Assembly: GCF_005885605.1 (NCBI RefSeq)
Contig: NZ_SZVP01000017.1
Span: 19,819 to 83,818 of the forward strand
Direction: 5' to 3'
DNA from: Colwellia ponticola
GTDB lineage: Bacteria; Pseudomonadota; Gammaproteobacteria; Enterobacterales; Alteromonadaceae
Length of the DNA stretch: 64,000 nucleotides
The first letter of the stretch is position 1, and every line of letters starts with the position of its first letter. The notes beneath the pieces are model-generated. The model worked only from the letters and a program-made list of their open reading frames with translations, made no database searches and was not told the origin of the DNA. The position numbers and the translations under genes are program-made. This document shows positions 8,504 through 17,614 of the stretch, piece by piece.

Positions 8504-10939
8504 ATGAATTCGCGTTTAATTATCTTTATTTTAGCTGTAGCTTTCATTATCGCTATTATAACGAGTACTCAATTACTACCTCAGTCTCAGTTAGCGTCTC
8601 AAGTATCGACTACTACCGTTATTAGCCATCAAGCTAATCATATTGTTAATTCATCACCCTATTATTCGCGTGATGTTCAACCTATTCTTGAGCAACGCTG
8701 TGTGGTTTGCCATGCCTGTTACGATGCGCCATGCCAACTTAAGCTGGGTTCTTTTGAAGGGTTATCACGAGGCGCAAACAAAGCGCTAGTTTATGATGGT
8801 GAACGATTGCTTGAAGCGCAGTTAACGCGACTGTTTGAAGATGCTCATACCACTGAGCAATGGCGTAAAAAGAACTTTTTCCCTGTTATCTCAGATACCG
8901 TAAGTACTGACCAAAACCCTTTAGACGACAATGTACAAAACAGTTTACTGGCGCAAATGTTGTTATTAAAAAGTGCCAACCCTTTACCAAAAAACACGCC
9001 ACTTGCTGATGAATTAACGATGACATTAAATCAAGATTATCAATGTCCAACCATAGCGCAATTTGAGGATTACAAGGCAAATACTCCTTTATCTGGTATG
9101 CCCTATGGCTTACCAGCCATTGAAACGTCAGAGCAACAGCTGCTATTAGATTGGATTGCTCAGGGCTCAGCTAAACCGTTAAGAAAACCTATTACGAAAG
9201 CATTACAAGCGCGCATTAATCACTGGGAAGACTTTTTAAACGAGAAAAGTAACAAGTCACAATTGATGGCACGTTACCTATTTGAACATTTATTTTTAGC
9301 ACACCTTCACTTTGATGAGAGCTTAACCGATAACTTAGCTAAAAATACTCTCCAAAGCACAAGCAAGAACATTGACGAGCAAAATAGTAAACAATATTTT
9401 AAACTGGTTAGATCAGCGACGCCACCAGGTCAGCCTGTTGAGGGTATTTTTACGCGTAGACCGTTTGATGATCCTAAGGTAAAGCGTGTTTATTATCGCT
9501 TTCAACCGGTGTTAACAACCATAGTGCACAAATCACATATGCCTATTAAACTTGATCAAGCGCGCATGGCTCGTTGGACTTCATGGTTTTTAACACCTGA
9601 TTATCAGGTGAAGCACTTACCTTCTTATTTACCTGAAGAGGCATCTAACCCTTTTATCACCTTTGCACAGATTCCGGTAAAGTCTCGATATAGGTACATG
9701 TTAGATGAAGCACAAAATACCATTATGCAGTTTATCAAAGGACCCGTTTGTCGCGGCCAAATGGCGCTTAATGTTATCAATGATCATTTTTGGGTTATGT
9801 TTGCCTCCCCTGATCTCGCCTTTGCAGAAAATAACGATAAGTTTATGCAACAAGCACGACAAAAAATAGCACTACCAGCAGAGGCGCAAAGTAATGCACT
9901 ACCTACGTCGTGGTTGACCTATGCAGCAATGGAGAAAAAATACCTAAAAGCTAAGTCAATTTTCATTGAAAAGGAGATAAAAAATAAAATACCGGTAACA
10001 CTCGACCTTTTATGGGATGGTGATGGCGTAAACGATAATGCAACGCTCACCATTTTTAGGCATAACGATGCTGCCAGCGTTGTTAAAGGGCTAGTAGGAA
10101 ATGCCCCACAAACGGCTTGGGTACTTACATACCCGCTGTTTGAGCGCATACATTATTTGCTTGTTGCGGGCTATGATGTTTATGGTAACCTTGGCCACCA
10201 GCTAAATAGCAGGCTCTATATGGACTTTTTACGTATGGAGGGTGAATTCAATTTTCTTAATTTCATCCCGCTGACTCACCGAGAGCAGGTGAGAAAAAAC
10301 TGGTATAGAGGCTCGGTTAGCAAAGTTGAAAAATACGTATATGATGCTAATAAAACGTCGGTAGCGTCTGCTATTGATTATCAAACCGATGAACCATTGC
10401 CAGAGTTATACCGTAACATAAAAGAAAAATTTGCTACTATTGCTAGTCAAGAGCACATAGTAATAGCGAATACCCATGATCAAGCTACACTAAAAGCGTT
10501 ACAAAAAATTAATGCGATTGTTGGCGCTAACGCTTCTTTTATACCTGATTCATCGATAGTGAGAATAACCGATACCGTTGGGGAAACAACGGTATTTTAT
10601 ACACTGCTGCGTAATAACGCATATCGTAATATTTCACACTTATTTGCCGAAGAAGACCGAAGACTGCCCGCAGAAGATACCGTGACGATTGCGCCCGGTT
10701 TAATGACCTCTCACCCTAATGCCTTTTTCACTTTAACAAACCTTGAGCTTGATGATTTCGCTAATGCCTTAGCTAATATCAACTCTGAGCAGGATTATAA
10801 AACACTACGGGATAAGTACGGTGTTTATAGAAGTGCTGAAAATTTTTGGTCTTATGCAGATGCTATGCATCGCTACTTTGAACAACAAAACCCTATTGGC
10901 TTTGGCTTACTCGACTTTAATAGGCTAGAAAATAGATAA
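8504..10939 (+). CDS. cti: Periplasmic fatty acid cis/trans isomerase (heme c protein)
   Basis: An 811-residue Cti, which turns cis-unsaturated membrane lipid acyl chains into trans isomers, stiffening the membrane under solvent or heat stress. An N-terminal hydrophobic segment (residues 3-25) exports it. A single c-type heme site CVVCH (C66, C69, H70) follows, within the family context YYSRDVQPILEQRCVVCHACYDAPC split around the heme. Other family segments are LPAIETSEQQLLLDWIAQG and the C-terminal HPNAFFTL. AAGG at 8492 sets the start. An MscS gene begins 12 bases after the stop, so the two are almost certainly cotranscribed. In a cold-water organism, trans isomerisation would act as an emergency response. 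Confidence 0.93.
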   Translation: MNSRLIIFILAVAFIIAIITSTQLLPQSQLASQVSTTTVISHQANHIVNSSPYYSRDVQPILEQRCVVCHACYDAPCQLKLGSFEGLSRGANKALVYDGERLLEAQLTRLFEDAHTTEQWRKKNFFPVISDTVSTDQNPLDDNVQNSLLAQMLLLKSANPLPKNTPLADELTMTLNQDYQCPTIAQFEDYKANTPLSGMPYGLPAIETSEQQLLLDWIAQGSAKPLRKPITKALQARINHWEDFLNEKSNKSQLMARYLFEHLFLAHLHFDESLTDNLAKNTLQSTSKNIDEQNSKQYFKLVRSATPPGQPVEGIFTRRPFDDPKVKRVYYRFQPVLTTIVHKSHMPIKLDQARMARWTSWFLTPDYQVKHLPSYLPEEASNPFITFAQIPVKSRYRYMLDEAQNTIMQFIKGPVCRGQMALNVINDHFWVMFASPDLAFAENNDKFMQQARQKIALPAEAQSNALPTSWLTYAAMEKKYLKAKSIFIEKEIKNKIPVTLDLLWDGDGVNDNATLTIFRHNDAASVVKGLVGNAPQTAWVLTYPLFERIHYLLVAGYDVYGNLGHQLNSRLYMDFLRMEGEFNFLNFIPLTHREQVRKNWYRGSVSKVEKYVYDANKTSVASAIDYQTDEPLPELYRNIKEKFATIASQEHIVIANTHDQATLKALQKINAIVGANASFIPDSSIVRITDTVGETTVFYTLLRNNAYRNISHLFAEEDRRLPAEDTVTIAPGLMTSHPNAFFTLTNLELDDFANALANINSEQDYKTLRDKYGVYRSAENFWSYADAMHRYFEQQNPIGFGLLDFNRLENR

Positions 10940-10951
10940 TAAGGAATTTCG

Positions 10952-11872
10952 ATGGAATTATTAAAAGTTGAAAAATTTTGGCCTTTAATCAACGACAAAC
11001 TCACTTTATGGCTTGAAGCTTTGATCAAGCATCTGCCTAATTTTGTTGTCGCTATACTCATCACCATTTTGTTCTCCATTATCGCCCGTTATGTCGGTAA
11101 AGCGATAAAAAAAGTTTTACACAGAACTTTAGAATCTGCACAAATAGCTAACTTGTTAGCGTCCATCTTTAAAATGTGTATATTGATTACCGGTATATTT
11201 GTTGCTTTAGATTTTTTAGGGTTAAAAGGTACGGTAACCTCGTTGTTAGCGGGTGCAGGTATTGTCGGTTTAGCGATTGGTTTTGCTTTTCAAGATATGA
11301 CCGAAAACCTGATCGCTGGTATAGCCATGGGGATTCGTAAACCGTTTCAAATTGGCGATATTGTTGAAACAGACAAAGTATTTGGCACCGTTAAAACAAT
11401 TAACTTAAGAAATACGCTAGTTGAAACATTTTTTGGTCAGTTGGAAATTATACCCAATAAAATTCTGTTTAGAAACATACTCACCAATTACTCGACTAGT
11501 GGTGTTAGGCGCATAGAAATTCCCGTTGGTATCTCTTATGCTGACGATATTGAACAAGCCGCAGAAGTGATTGTTGAGCAAATGAACCGCTATGATTTTG
11601 TGATAAAAAAAGAAGAAACAGCGGTATTTGCCAAAGATTTTGGTGATAGTAGCATTAATTTATTACTGTGGTTTTGGATAGATTACCCAGGTGATACCGG
11701 CTTTATGCAAGCAAGACATCAAGGCGTAATAGCAGTGAAAAAAGCGCTTGAAAGCGCAGATATACTTATACCTTTTCCTATTCGTACTTTAGATTTTGAT
11801 GCTAAAGGCGGTGAGAAATTAAGTACTATGTTAGCAAAGCCTACTAAGACTAAACAAAGTAAAACGGAGTAA
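10952..11872 (+). CDS. MscS-family mechanosensitive channel, cotranscribed with cti
   Basis: A 306-residue small-conductance mechanosensitive channel. It has an N-terminal amphipathic stretch, membrane segments near 30-55 and 70-95, and the pore helix with the classic pattern LLAGAGIVGLAIGFAFQD followed by NLIAGIAMGIRKPFQIGD. The C-terminal cytoplasmic vestibule covers about 120-290. The end of the protein is Lys-rich. An AAGGA ribosome binding site precedes the start, 12 bases after the cti stop, which suggests a joint role in membrane stress. It is one of four MscS homologues in the window. Confidence 0.93.
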   Translation: MELLKVEKFWPLINDKLTLWLEALIKHLPNFVVAILITILFSIIARYVGKAIKKVLHRTLESAQIANLLASIFKMCILITGIFVALDFLGLKGTVTSLLAGAGIVGLAIGFAFQDMTENLIAGIAMGIRKPFQIGDIVETDKVFGTVKTINLRNTLVETFFGQLEIIPNKILFRNILTNYSTSGVRRIEIPVGISYADDIEQAAEVIVEQMNRYDFVIKKEETAVFAKDFGDSSINLLLWFWIDYPGDTGFMQARHQGVIAVKKALESADILIPFPIRTLDFDAKGGEKLSTMLAKPTKTKQSKTE

Positions 11873-11934
11873 AATAAAGCTGAGTAAGAGCAAATACAGA
11901 GCGTTCAAGATGAGAGTTGAAATAGCGATAAGCT

Positions 11935-13350
11935 TTAGCTAATATGATTTTTAGCTAGTGATGCTTTATCTTTACTGGCTTTGAAAATCATATCAACTCG
12001 CTTATTAATATCGCTAAAATCATTGGCTGCTAACGGCTGCTCAGCTTGTTGCTCTGCTATCATTTTAGTTTGGCTGATAACAAATTGGCTTTGCTCTTGT
12101 GTTTGTGCAAACGCCATTAAGGTCTGTAATGACTCTAGTAACCTAATGGTTACCGCAACATTGTTATTAGCTTGCTGTCTGATTTGGTCAAAGGCTGCCG
12201 TAGCAATATAAGTAAAGGTTAATACCTTGCTAACCATTCTTAACATACCTGCTTGATCATAGTGATGCCTTACTGGAAACTCTCTTGTCGTTAACTCACA
12301 TAATGCTGAATTAATTTTATCAACACAGGTAATTGCCGTATAAGGGTCATTAATACCCGGTGAAAGTGCACGTAAAGCCACTTCAACGATTTGATGAATA
12401 GCAAACTCAGGATCTTGCACGGGGGTTCTATAGGCACCTAATATGACTATATCTACTGTCTTTTTAAGTACGTCTTTAGTCATTAAATTATCGGCATGTA
12501 CCACCGCAATAACAGCGCCTTTTACGACAAAATTTCCTGGTCTAAATAAGCATTCAATAAGTACATCATACTCACTAGCAAGTGCTAGTAACTTTTTTTG
12601 GTCAATGGTTTGAATATAACCGCTGCACTTTGCTAGTACATTGTTTTGATTAATTCGCGGTTTAAAGTTGCTATCACCTTTATCTGCATAGCTACCCGCA
12701 TAGTTATCGACACAAAACTCTGGCGACTGTAGTTTGGTAATAGGGGGGAATAAGTGACTAATACTCGTTTGCAGCTCTTGATAAACATCATTAATAACCA
12801 CATCAGCTTGAATAGATTTGGCAACATGGTGAATAAAGTAAATTAAGACTGCGACACTGATACAGGTCATCATCACCGCAAGCATAATGGTTAAGCCGGG
12901 TTTGAAAACGTAAGGCTGTTGAAAGCTGATAGCGCAAAACACTAAAATACAAAACAAAAAGTTGGAAATAAAGAAACCCAGAACAATTTGTGTGCCAGTA
13001 TCCATCATAAAATTACGCAGTAAACGCGGACCAAACTGTGATGATGCTAAAGTTAACGCCACAATAGTGATAGAAAAAGCAATACTGGTTACCGTTATCA
13101 TCGCGCCTGCAATAGTGGCTAATAAGGAGCGGATAGCGTCAATATCCATAGCATATACTAGTGGAATAAATTGTTCGCTACTATCAGATACAACAGTATT
13201 AAGATAAAAACTATTAATATAGAAAATATCAATACACACAGTACAAATAACTAAGACAATAGAAGATAGCACCATAAAGGTGGGAATAAACCAGAAGCTG
13301 GTACGAGCTTTTTCTATTATCGGTGCGTATTTGATCAAATTAATTTTCAA
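11935..13350 (-). CDS. DUF2254 family membrane protein
   Basis: A 471-residue inner membrane protein of the DUF2254 family, whose function is unknown. Hydrophobic segments lie near residues 18-42, 75-100, 122-145 and 150-175, followed by a soluble C-terminal region of about 290 residues. Family-typical stretches are ATIAGAMITVTSIAFSIT and FGPRLLRNFM, and later ALRALSPGINDPYTA. It is convergent with the cti-mscS operon and lies 63 bases downstream of the phosphatase-kinase fusion on the same strand. The topology suggests a sensor or a transport accessory. Confidence 0.85.
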   Translation of the reverse strand: MKINLIKYAPIIEKARTSFWFIPTFMVLSSIVLVICTVCIDIFYINSFYLNTVVSDSSEQFIPLVYAMDIDAIRSLLATIAGAMITVTSIAFSITIVALTLASSQFGPRLLRNFMMDTGTQIVLGFFISNFLFCILVFCAISFQQPYVFKPGLTIMLAVMMTCISVAVLIYFIHHVAKSIQADVVINDVYQELQTSISHLFPPITKLQSPEFCVDNYAGSYADKGDSNFKPRINQNNVLAKCSGYIQTIDQKKLLALASEYDVLIECLFRPGNFVVKGAVIAVVHADNLMTKDVLKKTVDIVILGAYRTPVQDPEFAIHQIVEVALRALSPGINDPYTAITCVDKINSALCELTTREFPVRHHYDQAGMLRMVSKVLTFTYIATAAFDQIRQQANNNVAVTIRLLESLQTLMAFAQTQEQSQFVISQTKMIAEQQAEQPLAANDFSDINKRVDMIFKASKDKASLAKNHIS

Positions 13351-13413
13351 GGCACTACCTTCTGTTCATCATTAGCATTACTATAAAGAGTCTATAAGCT
13401 GTACTCATATAAG

Positions 13414-15075
13414 TTAACTGAGCACGGTTAACGAACTCGGTTCAATGGTAATAAAAATTTTATCTGCCTCACGGCTTTCACCATCAATCACATAGCTCAG
13501 TGGCGATGTCGCTTCAATCATAATGGACTTACCTTGCCTAAACTCAATGGTATCGTTAGGCGCTACCTCCACGACATTACCTATTAAGCCACTGGCTGCT
13601 AACCCCGTTAAATTAAGCGCTTGCTCTGTAGCGATAGTTTCATCAGGTAACCAAGTAATATCAAGTAGTCCATCGGCTATATCAGGCCCGCCACCGCCTT
13701 GAGCGAGTATTGTTGAAAATGGCGCAGCGTTAGCGACAACAAAACTAGTTGTGGTTACCGTAAAAGGCGGTTGTTCATCAAGGGTAATCGTCAATGTAAT
13801 CGCTTCATTTAAACACAGTGCATCCCATAAGCCTTTAAGGTAAGCTAATTGCCCTCCTGCATTTTTTTCTTCCCTATCTGCTGACTCAATCATTTTTTGA
13901 CTTAAGCCGACACTGGCGATCAATAAAAACAATTCATCATTACACGTTGCGGTATCAATGACCGAGGTCTTGCCTTCAAGAATTACATCGCAACACACCG
14001 AAATAGGAAATACTTTAGTGCCTGCGCCATGTAAAACATGACTTAACGCATTAGTGGTACCTAAAGGAATAATACCTAGAGTTAAATCGCCATTAGTTGC
14101 TTTTTTATCAGCCGAATTAGTGGCTAACCTGCGATGAGTTAAGACGGCAGCAACCTCTGCTATAGTGCCATCCCCACCGCATCCTACCAATATGGTGTGG
14201 CCTTGTTTAAGCGCTTTTTCAGCTAATGTTTTAGCCGATATTTCAGCGGTTGTCTCATATATAGAGACGGCATATTTCGCAGATAGCCGCTGAGTAATGT
14301 CATCTTTTGCTTCTGGCCATTTTCCGCCGCCCGACACGGGGTTAGCAATTAGCGCTAATCGTGCTTTAGTGACTAATATGCCTGACTTATGTGCTTTTAC
14401 TAGCGCTTTTAGTTGCTGACGATTTAAACCTGCTGTTTTTCTAACGCCATATATCGCTTCAAGAGCTTGCTCTATGGTCCAATGCTTATTTTTACTTAAT
14501 AAATAAGCCGCCATAAAAAATACTGAACGACCTCGGCCTAAAGCACAGTGAATAACCACGCCGTGTTGCTCAACATGCATGTCTACCCAGTTAATAGCCT
14601 GCACTAACTGCTGGTTTGTCGGGCTTTGATGATCTAATACTGGCAGACTTAAATACGAGAGGTTTTCGCCATTTGCCGACCAATCTAAGCCATCAAACTC
14701 GGCGGTTACGTCTAAAATTGCATGAACACCGCTTTCTTTTAGTTCAACCATGTCGGAAGGAAACAATCGACAGGCCAAAAATAAATTATCCTCTATTTTT
14801 TGTATTGCCTGCACTGAATCGTTTTTTCTAGCCCAGGCATTATATAACTGCGCGCCAAGCAAAAAAGGAATAAATAACCAGCGAATATAAACAGGGATAG
14901 TGCCATCTTGTTTTTTTCTAAAAATGTAGGGGTTCTTTAATAGGTAAGCTGCAGATACCAGTGAGAACGAGCTAGCTATCCAAAAAAAAATTAAGGTATA
15001 GTAATAGCCGGGAGAGTAGATTGCTGCGGCAAATGACAAGCATGCGCCAGCAAGATAGTAGTAAGTAATTGGCAT
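13414..15075 (-). CDS. Membrane-anchored dual-specificity phosphatase fused to a diacylglycerol/sphingosine-type lipid kinase
   Basis: A 553-residue three-part protein. Residues 1-85 contain about three membrane helices. Residues 90-230 are a dual-specificity phosphatase with the CX5R site HCALGRGRS (C177, R183). Residues 235-553 are a DAGK/YegS/LCB5 lipid kinase, beginning LALIANPVSGGGKW, with the nucleotide site GCGGDGTIAEV (GGDG at 300-303) and the loop PLGTTNALSH. The kinase should phosphorylate a lipid hydroxyl at the inner membrane; the phosphatase half may act on a phospholipid or a protein. It is followed by the DUF2254 gene on the same strand. Confidence 0.9.
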   Translation of the reverse strand: MPITYYYLAGACLSFAAAIYSPGYYYTLIFFWIASSFSLVSAAYLLKNPYIFRKKQDGTIPVYIRWLFIPFLLGAQLYNAWARKNDSVQAIQKIEDNLFLACRLFPSDMVELKESGVHAILDVTAEFDGLDWSANGENLSYLSLPVLDHQSPTNQQLVQAINWVDMHVEQHGVVIHCALGRGRSVFFMAAYLLSKNKHWTIEQALEAIYGVRKTAGLNRQQLKALVKAHKSGILVTKARLALIANPVSGGGKWPEAKDDITQRLSAKYAVSIYETTAEISAKTLAEKALKQGHTILVGCGGDGTIAEVAAVLTHRRLATNSADKKATNGDLTLGIIPLGTTNALSHVLHGAGTKVFPISVCCDVILEGKTSVIDTATCNDELFLLIASVGLSQKMIESADREEKNAGGQLAYLKGLWDALCLNEAITLTITLDEQPPFTVTTTSFVVANAAPFSTILAQGGGGPDIADGLLDITWLPDETIATEQALNLTGLAASGLIGNVVEVAPNDTIEFRQGKSIMIEATSPLSYVIDGESREADKIFITIEPSSLTVLS

Positions 15076-15356
15076 ATATTTCCTTTGCGTTACGCGTCGC
15101 TAAAAAAACGTTAATTGTACGTCCAGGCCAATTCTTTCCTGATTGCGGTTGTAATCAATTAAGGCATCCCCCTAATCATTAAAGTATTGTACTAAAACGT
15201 CGTAATGTTCACCAAGTAGGTAGCTTATATTCAATCAATTGACTCTGTTTTAGTCATCTTGTTAATTGTGGTGACTATTGTCTGCTGTTGAGCTAACTAA
15301 TGCCTTTTATAGTCAGAGTAAGATACTCATAACCTACCTTAGGATTACAATTGTAC

Positions 15357-15710
15357 TTAACAGTCGTTATCTTTGGCGTTAACGCCTTTTTTTACATTTT
15401 CACAGGCCTCTTTAATCGCTTTACTGGTATCAGTTGCCACTTGGTTAATTTTTTTACCAGCCTTTTCAGCGGCTTTGCCAGCCTCATCTACCATATCATC
15501 AATTTTTTCGCTCGCCTCTTCAGCGACTTTACCGGCTTCTTCTACCATTTCATCCACCTTATCACCTGCTTTCTCAGCGGCTTGGTCAACTTTTTTTATC
15601 ATTTCATCAACTTTCTCACCAGGGGTTTTAGGTTTTTCTTCACAAGCCGATAAAGCAAACACTGCCGTTAGCGCGATTAACGCCGTTGTTAACTGTTTTA
15701 TTTTATTCAT
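15357..15710 (-). CDS. Small lipoprotein built of 18-residue amphipathic repeats
   Basis: A 117-residue predicted lipoprotein of unknown function. The signal peptide ends in a lipobox (LSAC, Cys23). The mature protein consists of near-identical 18-residue units such as AEKAGDKVDEMVEEAGKV, AEEASEKIDDMVDEAGKA and AEKAGKKINQVATDTSKA, plus a partial first unit. Eighteen residues equal five helical turns, so it should form one long charged amphipathic helix. The chain ends in a short Cys-containing tail. The frame is open upstream to 15770, but the ATG at 15710 follows GGAG and starts a proper signal peptide. Related short Lys/Glu/Ala-rich lipoproteins are common in marine gammaproteobacteria. Confidence 0.85.
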   Translation of the reverse strand: MNKIKQLTTALIALTAVFALSACEEKPKTPGEKVDEMIKKVDQAAEKAGDKVDEMVEEAGKVAEEASEKIDDMVDEAGKAAEKAGKKINQVATDTSKAIKEACENVKKGVNAKDNDC

Positions 15711-15875
15711 AGGTATCTCCGTTACGTGCATGTTGCGTTTTTTATAAACGAATAAACGCTTACTAAGCACTGTACTCTACAGCCCAGCGCCTTGATAAAT
15801 TGTCTATTAAGATTTGTTAGAGTAGCTAAAATGATAACGCCCAGTCAACTTTACCGTTTTGTAATACCCGTATTA

Positions 15876-17231
15876 TTAAATTAAAAGGTAGGTTGCAGTA
15901 CCTAAAAAGATTAAAAAACCAACGGCGTCGGTAATGGTTGTTAAAATAACACCACCGGCGATTGCTGGGTCTACGCCGAGTTTTTTCAAAATAATGGGAA
16001 TAAGCGCGCCTGATAAGGTGCCGGTTAAGCTAACCACAAACAGTGCCAGTGCGAACACACTGCCTAACTTCCAGTCGCCATACCATAAAATAGTAATGAA
16101 AAAGACCACCGAAGCCCACAATAAGCCATTAATGAATGATACTTTTAACTCATGAATAGTCAGTGAAACAATATTAGCGCTGCTGACTAAATCTCGCGCT
16201 ATCCCTCGCGTAACAACCGTCAGTGTTTGGCTGCCAGTAACGCCCCCCATACTTGCGACAACAGGCATTAGTACCGCCAATGCTACTAATTGTTCAATAG
16301 AAGATTCAAAAAAACCAATAACCCAAGCAGCTACAAAGGCGGTAATTAAATTAACCCCCAACCAAATAGCTCTGTTTACTGAAATATGCGCGATGGGGGC
16401 AAACATATCGAGCTCTTTATTAAGCCCGCCTGAGGCTAATAAGGTTTGCTCCGAGTTTTGCTGCAACACATCAATAACATCATCAACAGTTATTCGTCCA
16501 AGTAAGCAATTATTTTTGTCGACCACAGGTGCAGAGATTAAGTCGTGATCTTCGAAAATTTGTGCAACCTCTTTTGCTGATTGTAAAGAATGAATTAATG
16601 GCACATTATTTTTCATCACATCTGCGACTGACAAGCTGTTATCCATTGACACCAAATCACTCAGATATAAAGTGCCTTGCACTTTATTTTCTCGATCGAC
16701 TACCACTAGTTGATCGAGTTGCTCTGGCAGCATGCCCTCTTTCTTTCTTAATTTACATAAGTACCGATAAACCGCTTTCAGGCTAACGTCTTTTCTGACC
16801 GCTGTCGCATCAACATCCATTAAACCACCAGCGGTGTTATCAGGGAAAGAGGCGACAGTTCTATAACGCTGCTTACGCTGACTATCCATGGCCTCAACCA
16901 TGGCGCCAACTACCGTCAGTGGTAAATCGGCATCAATATCGGCCAACTCATCCATTTGCAGCGTAGAAAGCGAGACCAGTAAATCAGCTTCACTGGTTTT
17001 TTTAATAAGCAGCTGGCGCAACTCTCGATGCACCGACAGTAGTATTTCCCCTTTAAAAGCAACAGGGATAACCCGCCAAAAATCACCACGGTATTTATTC
17101 GGTAGTGCTTCAATTAATCGCCCTAATTCAGCGGGGTGAGACTGCTCAATAGCGCGCAATATAGCTTGGTTGTTTTTTTGTTCTAAAGAGTCGGTTAATT
17201 TGCTTACTAACTTAATAAAAGCATTACTCAT
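15876..17231 (-). CDS. mgtE: MgtE-family magnesium channel (first copy)
   Basis: A 451-residue MgtE. The N-terminal superhelical domain (about 1-130) is followed by paired CBS domains (about 135-255, with FPDNTAGGLMD and LISAPVVDKNNCLLGRITVDD) that sense cytoplasmic Mg. The C-terminal pore domain (about 280-451) has five membrane helices with the conserved LMPVVASMGGVTGSQTLTV and DPAIAGGVILTTITDAVGF segments. It admits Mg2+ when the internal level is low. A second copy lies at 48230-49576. A near-perfect palindrome at 17324-17344 lies about 90 bases before its start. Confidence 0.95.
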   Translation of the reverse strand: MSNAFIKLVSKLTDSLEQKNNQAILRAIEQSHPAELGRLIEALPNKYRGDFWRVIPVAFKGEILLSVHRELRQLLIKKTSEADLLVSLSTLQMDELADIDADLPLTVVGAMVEAMDSQRKQRYRTVASFPDNTAGGLMDVDATAVRKDVSLKAVYRYLCKLRKKEGMLPEQLDQLVVVDRENKVQGTLYLSDLVSMDNSLSVADVMKNNVPLIHSLQSAKEVAQIFEDHDLISAPVVDKNNCLLGRITVDDVIDVLQQNSEQTLLASGGLNKELDMFAPIAHISVNRAIWLGVNLITAFVAAWVIGFFESSIEQLVALAVLMPVVASMGGVTGSQTLTVVTRGIARDLVSSANIVSLTIHELKVSFINGLLWASVVFFITILWYGDWKLGSVFALALFVVSLTGTLSGALIPIILKKLGVDPAIAGGVILTTITDAVGFLIFLGTATYLLI

Positions 17232-17323
17232 AGGACCTACTTATTATGGTGATTTTATGCATCGCAGAAGTGAATGAATACCTGCTTAATCAGCTGGCGT
17301 TAAGCTTATATAAAGCTCACTAA

Positions 17324-17344
17324 TTAGCAGTACATGTCTGCTAA
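17324..17344. promoter_or_regulatory. Palindrome upstream of mgtE
   Basis: TTAGCAG and CTGCTAA arms flank TACATGT, giving 21 bases of near-perfect dyad symmetry 93 bases before the mgtE start codon. The size and shape are those of an operator; the protein is unknown. Confidence 0.4.
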
Positions 17345-17530
17345 CCAATGAAATGAATATTAATTCAAAGAATTATACTATAACAGTTTTACTGATCTTG
17401 TGATTATTTCCACGGTTAAAGATCCATGAGGGGCTTTAATACATGGCTTACAAGTGTATTAAAAGTGGCTGGCTAAGTGCTAGGGTTGAGCTATTCGTAT
17501 AGTGATGACTAGCAAAAAAGCTTATCTGAA

Positions 17531-17569
17531 AATAAAACAGCCATTGGTAGGTTCAACGGCTGTTTTATT
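17531..17569 (-). terminator. Terminator of the adhC-fghA operon
   Basis: A 12-bp perfect stem (AATAAAACAGCC with GGCTGTTTTATT) around a 15-base loop, ending in a T-rich tail on the minus strand, 46 bases past the fghA stop. Confidence 0.8.
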
Positions 17570-17614
17570 AATAAGCATTATAATAGCAGTTAGCGCGGGT
17601 ATTAACAGAGCAAG

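Larger units (their letters stand above)
17232..17614. other. Intergenic region between fghA and mgtE
   Basis: No gene is seen. It contains the palindrome at 17324-17344, probably in the mgtE promoter region, and the fghA terminator at 17531-17569. I see no M-box-like magnesium riboswitch, judged by eye only. Confidence 0.6.

Noticed and set aside
15351..15747. Two hydrophobic open frames on the plus strand
   Set aside because: They are antisense shadows of the repeat-built lipoprotein; its periodic codons create long antisense frames.
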